A stretch of DNA of 57,241 nt from Blastopirellula marina DSM 3645. GTDB lineage: Bacteria; Planctomycetota; Planctomycetia; Pirellulales; Pirellulaceae. The first letter of the stretch is position 1. The number at the start of each line of letters is the position of its first letter. Location: contig NZ_CH672376.1 in NCBI RefSeq assembly GCF_000153105.1, positions 2,707,917-2,765,157 of the forward strand, given 5' to 3'. Shown here piece after piece: positions 48,566 through 56,433 of the stretch. Made by a program: the position numbers and the translations under genes. The notes under the pieces were generated by a model. That model was not told where the DNA came from, did no database searches, and worked only from the letters and a program-made list of their open reading frames with translations.

Positions 48566-49321
48566 TTAGGCTTGGCGCTTCAGCGCGTGACCGCAAACCA
48601 CGTAGCAACGGGGGCCAAAGTCCCAGCTCCAGGGTGGGGTCGTCGTCAAATCGTGTGTCGGAGCCAAGTGGAGAAGTTCGCCCGCGATCACGGCAGGGTT
48701 CAGTCCCATAAACAAGCGTTGTTGTATGGCCAGTTCCACCAAGAGGGGGCCTAGCAAATGGTCGTCGCTGGTCGCGACTTTCGGCTCCGAATCGCTCGAG
48801 ACCGCTTCGTGGGCGAGTACTATGCTGCCGTCGGTTCCGGCCAGATGCGACAGCAGGCCAAAGTGCCGCTTCCGAATCTGTTGAATCTGCGGCAGCGCTT
48901 CCTCTTTTGACATCTCCTGATGCGGAATCGCGTCGATCAATTGCGATAGTACGCAAATCGAAGCGACGACATCAAAGACGCCGATCGATGAAAGCAGAGA
49001 AATCGCATCTGGGTCATCCAGATCGACCGGCGCATGAATGATGATCTTCCCCTGCAGACCGCTGAATTGTCGTTTCAGTCCTTGCTCGACGGCGTCTTTG
49101 TCGAGATCGACCAGGTGAATTTCGCGAAACGTGCGCGATAGCGCGGTCAATTCAATGTCGTTGCAGTTTCCCGCTCCGAGCAAGCAAAGTCGGGACGATT
49201 TGGCGGGAGCGGCGTCCAGGATCAGTCGCGTCGTATGGCGGCGATGCGAAGCGTAGCGTTTCCAATCGCCCGCCGAATCAAGATTGCGTTTCCGCAATTT
49301 GGCCAGTGATTCTTCGTTCAC
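48566..49321 (-). CDS. SAM-dependent methyltransferase-like protein
   Basis: 251 residues starting at GTG 49321, supported by AAGGA 7 nt upstream. Cytosolic, no signal peptide. A Rossmann-type SAM-binding pattern is visible: LCLLGAGNCNDIELTAL (motif I, about 45-61), IHLVDLDKDAVEQG (acidic motif II, about 69-82), a later acidic loop and FDVVASICVLSQLI (motif IV-like, about 115-128). The C-terminal part (PPWSWDFGPRCYVVCGHALKRQ) looks like closing beta strands of such folds. I do not recognise a specific family or substrate. It follows the subtilase-like gene but is separated by an intrinsic terminator and carries none of the surface-protein features around it, so it is probably an independent gene. 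A link to modification of the giant proteins would be speculation. Confidence 0.7.
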   Translation of the reverse strand: MNEESLAKLRKRNLDSAGDWKRYASHRRHTTRLILDAAPAKSSRLCLLGAGNCNDIELTALSRTFREIHLVDLDKDAVEQGLKRQFSGLQGKIIIHAPVDLDDPDAISLLSSIGVFDVVASICVLSQLIDAIPHQEMSKEEALPQIQQIRKRHFGLLSHLAGTDGSIVLAHEAVSSDSEPKVATSDDHLLGPLLVELAIQQRLFMGLNPAVIAGELLHLAPTHDLTTTPPWSWDFGPRCYVVCGHALKRQA

Positions 49322-49342
49322 CTGAATTCCTTCTTCGGCAAA

Positions 49343-49375
49343 TAAAAACGGCGGAGAGACGAGCTGCTCCGCCGT
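49343..49375 (-). terminator. Intrinsic terminator of the subtilase/dockerin gene
   Basis: Perfect 9-bp stem (ACGGCGGAG 49348-49356, CTCCGCCGT 49367-49375) with a 10-nt loop, followed on the minus strand by TTTTATTT. It lies 27 nt after the stop at 49402 and directly before the methyltransferase-like gene. Confidence 0.85.
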
Positions 49376-49401
49376 AGGTGGATGGTTCGCCGCTAGGCGC
49401 G

Positions 49402-52400
49402 TTAGCCGCTGATCAGATCTTCTTCCCAGGCGGCTTCAACGTCAATCGCGATTTCATCGAGGGTCGCTTCCACCTCTTCCGACATCAATGAAGAACTGCT
49501 GGCCGAATCGATCAGTTGCAGTTCAAACGAGTTGTCCGAGAAGAGATGCTCTTCGACTTCCGAATCGGTTTCTGTTTCGTACGCGAGCGTTGTAGATTGC
49601 TGGTTCTGCGGACTGCTTTGCTTGCTCGTTTTTTCAAAGACCCCGGCAAAGTAGCCGCTGATATCGGTCGTCGACAACGGCCTCGACGATTTGGTGGTTG
49701 CGGTCAGTCCCGTAACCATCGGCGTCTGCAAAGTGAGCGGAGCCGCTGGGCTTGTCATGGATGGCGCCGCGGGTTGGTCGTCGACGAAAGCGGCGTCGAC
49801 CGCTTCCCCTTCTTCCTGATACGCGATTTGATTTTGCACCATCTTCTCGAGAATGGAGACGATGTCGCGCGGGTCGAAGCTGTTGTCACCGTTGACGTCG
49901 ATGAATTTGGCGAACCCAGCCCTCGGTGTGCCGAGTTGCGGCAGCGCTCGGGAGCCGAAACGCTCGATTTCACGCAGCACGATGGCCAGATCGTGCGAGG
50001 TAATAAATCCATCATTGTTGACGTCGCCGCCAAAATCGGGATTGTAGAAGGACGCGGTCGCCACGACTGCGAGATTGTCTTCGGCAACTGTCAGCGTAAC
50101 GTCGGCGGTTTCGGTGAACCCTTTCGAATCCATCACCGTGTAGCTGAAGGTAATGTCGGTCCCCAGATCAACGATTCCCGTGGCGTCAAAGACAATCTTG
50201 TTGTCGACGATCGTCAACGCGTCCAAGATGGCCATCGAAGTCGCGTCGGTGATGTCGACGATCGTGAGGGCTCGGTTGTAAAAACTCGAATCGTTCGCCA
50301 GCACGTCAAACGTTTGGTCCGCCGTATCCTCTACGTAGGTAAAAGCATCGTCGTTCAACCGGATGCCCCCATCCGCGTCTTGCGAGATAAAGACTTCGTA
50401 GTCTTCCACCTCACCGGCGAATGCGTCGCCTGTCGGTCCCAAATTCAGCGTGTAATCAACGCGGAATCGAACGTCGAGCGGAATGCGATACGCGGGGTCC
50501 TGAGTCGAGTCGTCGATCACGAAGTCGGGAATCACGAACGTATAATTGTGCGTACCCTCTTGCAGCGTCAGATTATGAAAAATCTGTTCGCCGGGACCGT
50601 TGAACTTGCCATCCTTGTTGAAGTCCATCCATGCTTGCAGAATGCCCGGCGAATAAAGCGAGGAGGAGGAAATCGAGACGACGTTCGTACCTACTTTCAA
50701 GCCAGAGCCAAACACGACGCCGTCATCAACCATCGGCGATTCGCCCAAGTGAAAGCCGTCGACCACCGGGTGGGCGGCGTACGGGTTTCCTGGATCGCCG
50801 TAATCAATCGCGACCACGGCGCCCGAATCGAGTGAAGCGTTGAGCGTAATGCGACTGCCGTTGACCGAGATGACATGTTGGACGTCGTCGGTGCTAAAGT
50901 AGCCAGGCTCCACGACCTGCAGAACGTTGAACGTGCCGCTGTAACGAGGATAAAGCGTGTACATGCCCGAAGCGTCGGTGACGGCCGACGGTTCGCACAA
51001 TCCGATCCGACCATCGCCATCTTCATCAATGAAGAAGGTGAAACCGGCCAGGCCAGCTTCGTCGGCTTGGCGAATTCCGTCGAGATTCGCGTCATTGAAT
51101 TTGTACCCGATCACGCCGTTCAGCATGTAAGAACCGGCTTGGCTCACCGAGACGAGTTCGTCATTCTGAATCGCGATATTCGTCGCGCCAAGCGAAACGA
51201 TCTCGGATAAATCGCGAGTTTCTAGTTCATAGAGATCACTGTCAAAATCGGTGAACTCGAACGAAGCCGCTGCGGCGTTCGCCATCTCATAGGTGATGCC
51301 GATCGCTTGTCCTTCGGTCGTTGCAGCAAACGGCGTCGCGTTCGCCGTCAGGGCTGCGACATCGACGGCGCCGGTCGGCAAGATGTCGTAGTAACCGGTC
51401 GCGGCGCTGCCGGCGTTGGCCCAAACATCGAGCCCGTGGGTGTTGACCGCTGCGGCGATCAGGTCCTTGGCGTCAACAATCGTGTCGATCTGTCCATTGG
51501 TCAAACCGCCGGTGGCGACCGAAGTGATGTCGGACAAGAAGATCAAAGCGTCATTGGAGAGAATCTGAGACCACAGCGCCGGCGTGATGTTGTCGACATC
51601 ATAGAAGGTCGTCGACTCGTAGCCGGTTGCGAGTTGAGTTCCTGTCGAGAAGCCCCAGTCGGCGTCGCTGTTGCCGATCACCGCGATCGAGTATTGCGAC
51701 TTCGGAATCTCTTGGAAGGTGCCGATTCCGCGCAAGAAGTCAAGCACTTCATAGTCGTAGCCTAATTGCCCATTAGCGACGCCGTTGTCCAGCATCGCAT
51801 GGCCCGTGACAAACAGATTGGCGCCCAATGCCGCTTGAACTTCAACCGCCTCAGGACCAAAGTAAACGCCGCAGGAAGGAGGCGTCACATCACCGCCGCC
51901 ATCTTCTCCGCCGCCGCCGCCGCCATTGTCACCACCACCGGGATTCAGGCCAACCGTGTTAAGCGCCAGTTCAATCGCGGCCACGCCGTCGACAAAGCCG
52001 TAGCCGGTTGCAAAGTCAAAACCGATATCGAAGGCTGGGGTCGACTCGTCATCCATGTCTTGAGCCGTGTCGCGCAGGATGTCATTGACTTGCGTCGAAA
52101 TCAGTTCTGGATTGGCCTGGCGAAGCAACGCCGCGAGAGCTGCAACATGCGGCGCGGCGGCCGAAGTGCCGAAGAAATTGGGGAGTCCATTGCCCTCGAC
52201 ATCGACAATGCCATAAGGAGCGAAGAAGGTCGTATCGGCGCCGTCAGGACCGACCACATCGACGTTTTCGCGATACACCGGCGCGATCCGCGCCAAGTTG
52301 CTGTCGAATAAAATCGGACTTCCACCAGGCGACGAAAAATCTTCGAGCACAGCCGGGTTGGCGCCGTAGCCTGGGGTATCGCCATAAAAAGCGGCGCCGA

Positions 52401-53922
52401 CGCTCAATGCAAGATCAGGATTCGCATGGCCCCATGCGGTGCCGCTGTTGGTCGCGTATTCCAGCGCGCCCATCGAGTCATAGCCAACCGTGTTGATGTA
52501 TTTCACATAATTCGGCATCGGGCCTGATTCGACGACGATCAACAGTTCATAGGTAGCGGTGGCGCCGCTGGTGTTTTGATATTCCAGGAACTCAATTGGA
52601 TCACCGCCAATATTGCTGTATGTCGAACCAGAGACAATATTGCCATTCGCGTCAATCAGGTACAAGTCTAAGTCCGATTCCGCACCGAGAGCACCTGCGG
52701 AGTCCGAATAAAAATATTGATCCCATTGAAAGACAAGGGCGATGTTATCACCATCTTCTAGCGTAAACGACTGCCGGTCATCGACGGCTGCGCTAGAATC
52801 AAAGTCCATCGATGTGCCGCCGAAAAATGCGGCCGGAGCATAGGGGTCGCTGGCGTCGACCTGAATGGAGCCGGCCGCCAACACGGCGCCGCTATCTGCG
52901 AACGCTCCTTCCCAGGAAGTTCGAGCGTCATTGCCGGCCGCCGTCGCATAGACGACATTCGCCGTGACTGCGGCGTCGGCCGCTTTGGCAACGACTCCAT
53001 CAAAAAAGAAAGGCTCGTTGCTGAAGCCGATATCGTCGACGATCACGGTCGAGCCAGCCGCGATTAGGTTGTAGATCGCATTGCTAAACTCAAGCGTCGA
53101 GTTGCCAACTCCATGAAACGCGAGCTCAGCGCCCGGTGCAATGTCATGCACCAACTGCAGCATGGCGCGACCCTCGTCCGTGCCGCCAGGTTCATCATAC
53201 AGAACTTGGATCGGCGTCGTGTTTCCCAGCAGGTTGCCGGCGCCCGGCAAGTCGCCAGTCGCGATGTCTAGGGCAGCGCTTCCGTCCGCGTTGTAGGTAT
53301 CGGAGATTACGCCGATTTTCTGACCCGTTCCGTCAACGCCAAATTGGGTTCGAGCCGTATCGGTTTCCATGGCGGCGTCCGCCTGATCGACGACCGAACC
53401 GACCGATTTGACAATCGGTTTGCGCGAAGCTTGAACCATTCCTACATTGGTCAGTGAGACGAGTTCGTCCAGCTTATCGATGTTAATCCAGCCAACGGCC
53501 AATGCACTTTTGGATGCCGAAATGTCCATGCCAATATCGGCTAAGTCCGTCATCAGGGCCGCTGTCGCTTGCGGATCGACCGAAACGCCGACTACTCCGA
53601 CATGGATACGATTCCCCTCAATCACGTAGTCTCCAAACGTGACTCCAGGGACAAACGTCCCGACGCCCCCATCAGGATCTTCGACCTGATTATCGCCAGA
53701 GACGTACTGGTTATAGAGCAACGCCATGTCAAAACCGGCTTTGCCGAAATCGCCGTCTTTCCCGACGAGGTCATCCCCCATGAAGCTGATTTGGGCCGCT
53801 TCATAGACCGCAGCCGCGTCCATGACCATTCGGGCTTCCAGTGATTCGATTTTCGCCTGAGAGCCTCGGAACTTCTTGCGGTTGCTGGTTTTACGTGGGC
53901 GATTTCCAGAGGACCGATTCAT
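49402..53922 (-). CDS. Subtilase/sedolisin-like protease with GEVED and dockerin domains
   Basis: 1506 residues; GGAG lies 9 nt before the ATG. The basic leader contains KIESLEARMVMDAAA. The serine protease domain spans about 195-650: Asp208 in GVISDTY, Ser587 in FGTSAAAPHVAALAAL. At the usual histidine position of the subtilase GHGT motif the sequence reads TDEGRAMLQLVHDIAPGA, giving Glu250, as in S53-like members. A Gly-rich linker (GGGGGGEDGGG, about 670) follows. Then an unrecognised region (690-920), an SdrD B-like domain (930-1020), a GEVED-type domain (1040-1180, ending AGEVEDYEVFI), a cadherin-like segment with VLANDSSF, a dockerin at 1290-1365 (DVNNDGFITSHD, DVNGDNSFDPRD) and an acidic tail. 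Probably a cell-surface protease. Confidence 0.87.
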   Translation of the reverse strand: MNRSSGNRPRKTSNRKKFRGSQAKIESLEARMVMDAAAVYEAAQISFMGDDLVGKDGDFGKAGFDMALLYNQYVSGDNQVEDPDGGVGTFVPGVTFGDYVIEGNRIHVGVVGVSVDPQATAALMTDLADIGMDISASKSALAVGWINIDKLDELVSLTNVGMVQASRKPIVKSVGSVVDQADAAMETDTARTQFGVDGTGQKIGVISDTYNADGSAALDIATGDLPGAGNLLGNTTPIQVLYDEPGGTDEGRAMLQLVHDIAPGAELAFHGVGNSTLEFSNAIYNLIAAGSTVIVDDIGFSNEPFFFDGVVAKAADAAVTANVVYATAAGNDARTSWEGAFADSGAVLAAGSIQVDASDPYAPAAFFGGTSMDFDSSAAVDDRQSFTLEDGDNIALVFQWDQYFYSDSAGALGAESDLDLYLIDANGNIVSGSTYSNIGGDPIEFLEYQNTSGATATYELLIVVESGPMPNYVKYINTVGYDSMGALEYATNSGTAWGHANPDLALSVGAAFYGDTPGYGANPAVLEDFSSPGGSPILFDSNLARIAPVYRENVDVVGPDGADTTFFAPYGIVDVEGNGLPNFFGTSAAAPHVAALAALLRQANPELISTQVNDILRDTAQDMDDESTPAFDIGFDFATGYGFVDGVAAIELALNTVGLNPGGGDNGGGGGGEDGGGDVTPPSCGVYFGPEAVEVQAALGANLFVTGHAMLDNGVANGQLGYDYEVLDFLRGIGTFQEIPKSQYSIAVIGNSDADWGFSTGTQLATGYESTTFYDVDNITPALWSQILSNDALIFLSDITSVATGGLTNGQIDTIVDAKDLIAAAVNTHGLDVWANAGSAATGYYDILPTGAVDVAALTANATPFAATTEGQAIGITYEMANAAAASFEFTDFDSDLYELETRDLSEIVSLGATNIAIQNDELVSVSQAGSYMLNGVIGYKFNDANLDGIRQADEAGLAGFTFFIDEDGDGRIGLCEPSAVTDASGMYTLYPRYSGTFNVLQVVEPGYFSTDDVQHVISVNGSRITLNASLDSGAVVAIDYGDPGNPYAAHPVVDGFHLGESPMVDDGVVFGSGLKVGTNVVSISSSSLYSPGILQAWMDFNKDGKFNGPGEQIFHNLTLQEGTHNYTFVIPDFVIDDSTQDPAYRIPLDVRFRVDYTLNLGPTGDAFAGEVEDYEVFISQDADGGIRLNDDAFTYVEDTADQTFDVLANDSSFYNRALTIVDITDATSMAILDALTIVDNKIVFDATGIVDLGTDITFSYTVMDSKGFTETADVTLTVAEDNLAVVATASFYNPDFGGDVNNDGFITSHDLAIVLREIERFGSRALPQLGTPRAGFAKFIDVNGDNSFDPRDIVSILEKMVQNQIAYQEEGEAVDAAFVDDQPAAPSMTSPAAPLTLQTPMVTGLTATTKSSRPLSTTDISGYFAGVFEKTSKQSSPQNQQSTTLAYETETDSEVEEHLFSDNSFELQLIDSASSSSLMSEEVEATLDEIAIDVEAAWEEDLISG

Positions 53923-54311
53923 GGTGCAAATCTCCGAACGCTCCGCCTGCCGGATAGAAAATAACGGCGAACTGCGGAGCGCTGTGGGGGTCAGGTCTGA
54001 CGGTGGTGACGAGCGGGTGAGTTATTCGGGATCAGCCGGATATCCCGACAACGATAAGTCGATAGAGGGGAGCCCAAGCCGTAGTAACAAAATTAGTTGC
54101 CCGGGAGACCGATTACAACGGACCTCCACGTAGTCTTGCCAAATTACCCAGACATTTAGTATTCGGGGGGATCGGTGAGACTTTGCAACCCGGCTTAGAC
54201 GCGGGCAACTCAGCCGGAGTTCCCCATTTTCTGGTGCGAGAAGCGCAAAAAGAAAAGGCCGGCGAGATTCGCCGACCTTTTTGTAACTTCTTTAATATCA
54301 ACAGTTAACGA
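53923..54311. other. Intergenic region upstream of the subtilase-like gene
   Basis: 389 nt, with no gene. CGCTCCGC (53939-53946) and GCGGAGCG (53974-53981) form an 8-bp inverted repeat just upstream of the ribosome binding site of the subtilase-like gene, so the 5' leader may fold. The far end holds the terminator of the BBP7-type gene. Confidence 0.45.
54243..54281 (-). terminator. Intrinsic terminator of the second BBP7-type gene
   Basis: 13-bp stem (54253-54265 with 54269-54281) and a 3-nt loop. The one mismatch in DNA is a G:U pair only in the minus-strand RNA, which supports that direction. A U-rich run follows. It lies 31 nt past the stop at 54312. Confidence 0.85.
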
Positions 54312-55886
54312 CTACCAGACTAACTCGAATCCACCCGTGAGGCCGTGATACAGAGCCGATCCATTGTCGTCGACCAAGACGGCGCGACTCGCCAAAGCGG
54401 CCGGCGCGGCTCCCAGGCCGGTCGTAAAATTGTAGTTGTCTAGGGCCAATGCGACGCCGTTGACATAAACCACTTGATAGCCAAGCTTTAAGGCCATGTT
54501 GGGCGTGATTTTGAAGTTGCCGTGCACCCCGCCTTCGGTGACCATCGACGCTCGGTTGGCGGCGGCGGTTTCAAACACGGTCGAAGTGCCGCCGGCGTTG
54601 TTTAGCACGATCGTCGTGTCCTGGACGCCGCGGTTGCCATAGATGCCGCATTCCAGGAAGCCGCTCAGGCTCAATCGCGTCGTTAGCCGAGTCGTCAAGT
54701 CGCCACCCAGCTGGGCGCCGTACATGTCGTTGTCGGTGTTCGTCGCGTAGTTCATCGACCCTGACGCGCCTTGCGTGACGTAGTTCGAGTCTTCGCTCAA
54801 GCGGAAGTAACGGAAACCGCCCCACCACGATCCTTGGAACCAGCACCCTGCTCCGGTCCAACCTCGTTTGAGGTTCAGCTCGACCGTGTCAAAGCGATTG
54901 GACATCGACAAGTCAGCCAGATTTGACATGTCCGATTCTGAATAGCCCCCCAGTGGGTCACTACCAAAATTTGAGAGCGGCGAGTAAAGGTCGCCTGCGC
55001 CGGTCGCACGGCTCGAAGCGGCCCAGTTGCCGATACCCATGTAGCTGACTTCCAGCGTCGTACCGGCAAAGCAAATCCAGTTCATCGTAAAGCGGACGCC
55101 GGCTTCATTGTCAAAGTTCAGATCGTTGCTGTTGAGCACCGTAGCGCCCAAGATGTTTTGGGAAGCGAAAGCACGGTTCGGCGTGTTTCCTTCCAGCTTG
55201 AAATAGGTGAACTCGGCGCTGGCGTCGAAGTAACGGGGAGCACAACGGCCTCCGTATTCCGACAAGTCCCAGGCGTTGCCGATGCCGCGGCTAAAGCCGC
55301 AGTATTGACCGCATCCAAGCAGGCCGCTGCAAGCTCCGCACCCTTCGCCGCCGCAACCGCAACCAGAACCGCGGCAGCTATCGCAGCCGTATCCGCCGCA
55401 GGTCGAACAGTTGCCGTTATCGTACGACGCTTGTTGAACGTTGGGGTCTTGCATCGGTGGGCCGCCCAGCGACTGGTTGAAACCTGCCGGGGCAACTCCC
55501 GGCGGCATCGCCGGATAGCGGCCAGGCTGCGGCATCATGCCGGGATAGCCCATCCCTGGCTGCGGCATCATGCTCGGCTGCATGCCGGGTTGAGCCATCA
55601 TGCCGGGATGTCCCATGCCGGGCTGCGGCATCATCGGTTGTTGGTATTGGCCAGGCTGAGGATATTGGCCCTGTTGGGCGTATCTGCTGGCGCTGGCTGG
55701 CGCTGGAGCGTCGTTGACCGTCGGCTCGCGCCACTGGCCGCTCGCCAGGTAGGCGATGCCGGAGGGTTGGCCTGCGGAATCCTGTTGGTCGGAACCGGTC
55801 GCATATGTGGCTTTCTGCGCGACCGCATCCGTGGATGCTGCGAGCATCACCATTAAGGAAACGATCCACAAACTATGGGCTCTCAT
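54312..55886 (-). CDS. BBP7-type outer-membrane beta-barrel protein with Pro/Gly/Met repeats
   Basis: 524 residues; GAGGA lies just before ATG 55886. The signal peptide is MRAHSLWIVSLMVMLAASTDAVA, followed by Q. A low-complexity segment (about 75-135) is made of repeated PQPGMG/PGMM units. A Cys-rich block follows at about 160-200 (CSTCGGYGCDSCRGSGCGCG, then GEGCGACSG), with Cys spacing suggestive of disulfides or metal binding. The barrel starts at ASAEFTYFKLEG, with strands such as GVRFTMNWICFAGTTLEVSYMG and GCWFQGSWWGGFRYFRL, and ends GLTGGFELVW. This matches the planctomycete BBP7 barrel type, as does the gene at 24534-25955. A terminator follows. Probable outer-membrane structural or transport protein; the repeat and Cys-rich segments would lie in the periplasm or at the surface. 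Confidence 0.83.
   Translation of the reverse strand: MRAHSLWIVSLMVMLAASTDAVAQKATYATGSDQQDSAGQPSGIAYLASGQWREPTVNDAPAPASASRYAQQGQYPQPGQYQQPMMPQPGMGHPGMMAQPGMQPSMMPQPGMGYPGMMPQPGRYPAMPPGVAPAGFNQSLGGPPMQDPNVQQASYDNGNCSTCGGYGCDSCRGSGCGCGGEGCGACSGLLGCGQYCGFSRGIGNAWDLSEYGGRCAPRYFDASAEFTYFKLEGNTPNRAFASQNILGATVLNSNDLNFDNEAGVRFTMNWICFAGTTLEVSYMGIGNWAASSRATGAGDLYSPLSNFGSDPLGGYSESDMSNLADLSMSNRFDTVELNLKRGWTGAGCWFQGSWWGGFRYFRLSEDSNYVTQGASGSMNYATNTDNDMYGAQLGGDLTTRLTTRLSLSGFLECGIYGNRGVQDTTIVLNNAGGTSTVFETAAANRASMVTEGGVHGNFKITPNMALKLGYQVVYVNGVALALDNYNFTTGLGAAPAALASRAVLVDDNGSALYHGLTGGFELVW
55524..55635 (-). repeat. Imperfect 30-33-nt tandem repeats coding PQPGM units
   Basis: About three and a half copies of a unit beginning GGCTGCGGCATCATGC on the plus strand encode MPQPGMGHPGM-like units in the BBP7-type protein. 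Repeat number may vary between strains by slippage. Confidence 0.7.
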
Positions 55887-56433
55887 GGGTTCCTCTTTCG
55901 CAGACGAAAGGCTGTCTTATCGTTGTGGAGACGAAGGCGGGCCAAATGCCAGGTCCACGCGCTCCGTTGATTGCCCCCTTCACAGGCGAACAATCGATAC
56001 GATGACTGCGAGGCGTATTTTCGATACCTTCACCACCACCCATCGGCACGAATCGCTCGCATTAACCAGCACTTTCAGAACGAGCCGCACATTTTCGCCA
56101 AAATCGCGCGACTGGAGATTTGGCGCGATCATCAAAGGGACGAAAGGTCCGCCAGAGTTGCCTAAATTGAATGCTAGCGGGCGGCTCGAGCGTTCCCCGC
56201 TACAGGGGCGAAATAATCGACTTAGACAACCCTTGCTTCCCGACGAATTCCCACGAGAGTTGGAGAGTCGTTCAGCTAGAATCAACACGCGGAATGTCCA
56301 GTAGCGGCCCGTGTCTCTGTTGCTGATCGAGCGTTGTGGATTGACTATGATAAAGGGGAGCCGCCGGGGGTTCCCCTCAAGCCTGGCGGCCTGCTTCTTT
56401 CCTCCCTTCACACCGCTTCGCCAGGACTTCTCT
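55887..56433. other. Divergent intergenic region
   Basis: 547 nt between the BBP7-type gene and the phosphoesterase gene. I see no supported gene; a minus-strand open frame at 55980-56411 has no recognisable features. A 7-bp inverted repeat (TAGCGGG 56175-56181, CCCGCTA 56196-56202) with a GC-rich loop looks like a dispersed intergenic element. TATGAT with weak -35 context lies in the 100 nt before the phosphoesterase start. Confidence 0.45.

Noticed and set aside
55980-56411. 143-codon minus-strand frame upstream of the phosphoesterase
   Set aside because: Low-complexity translation, no start signal, and it covers the promoter region of two divergent genes.
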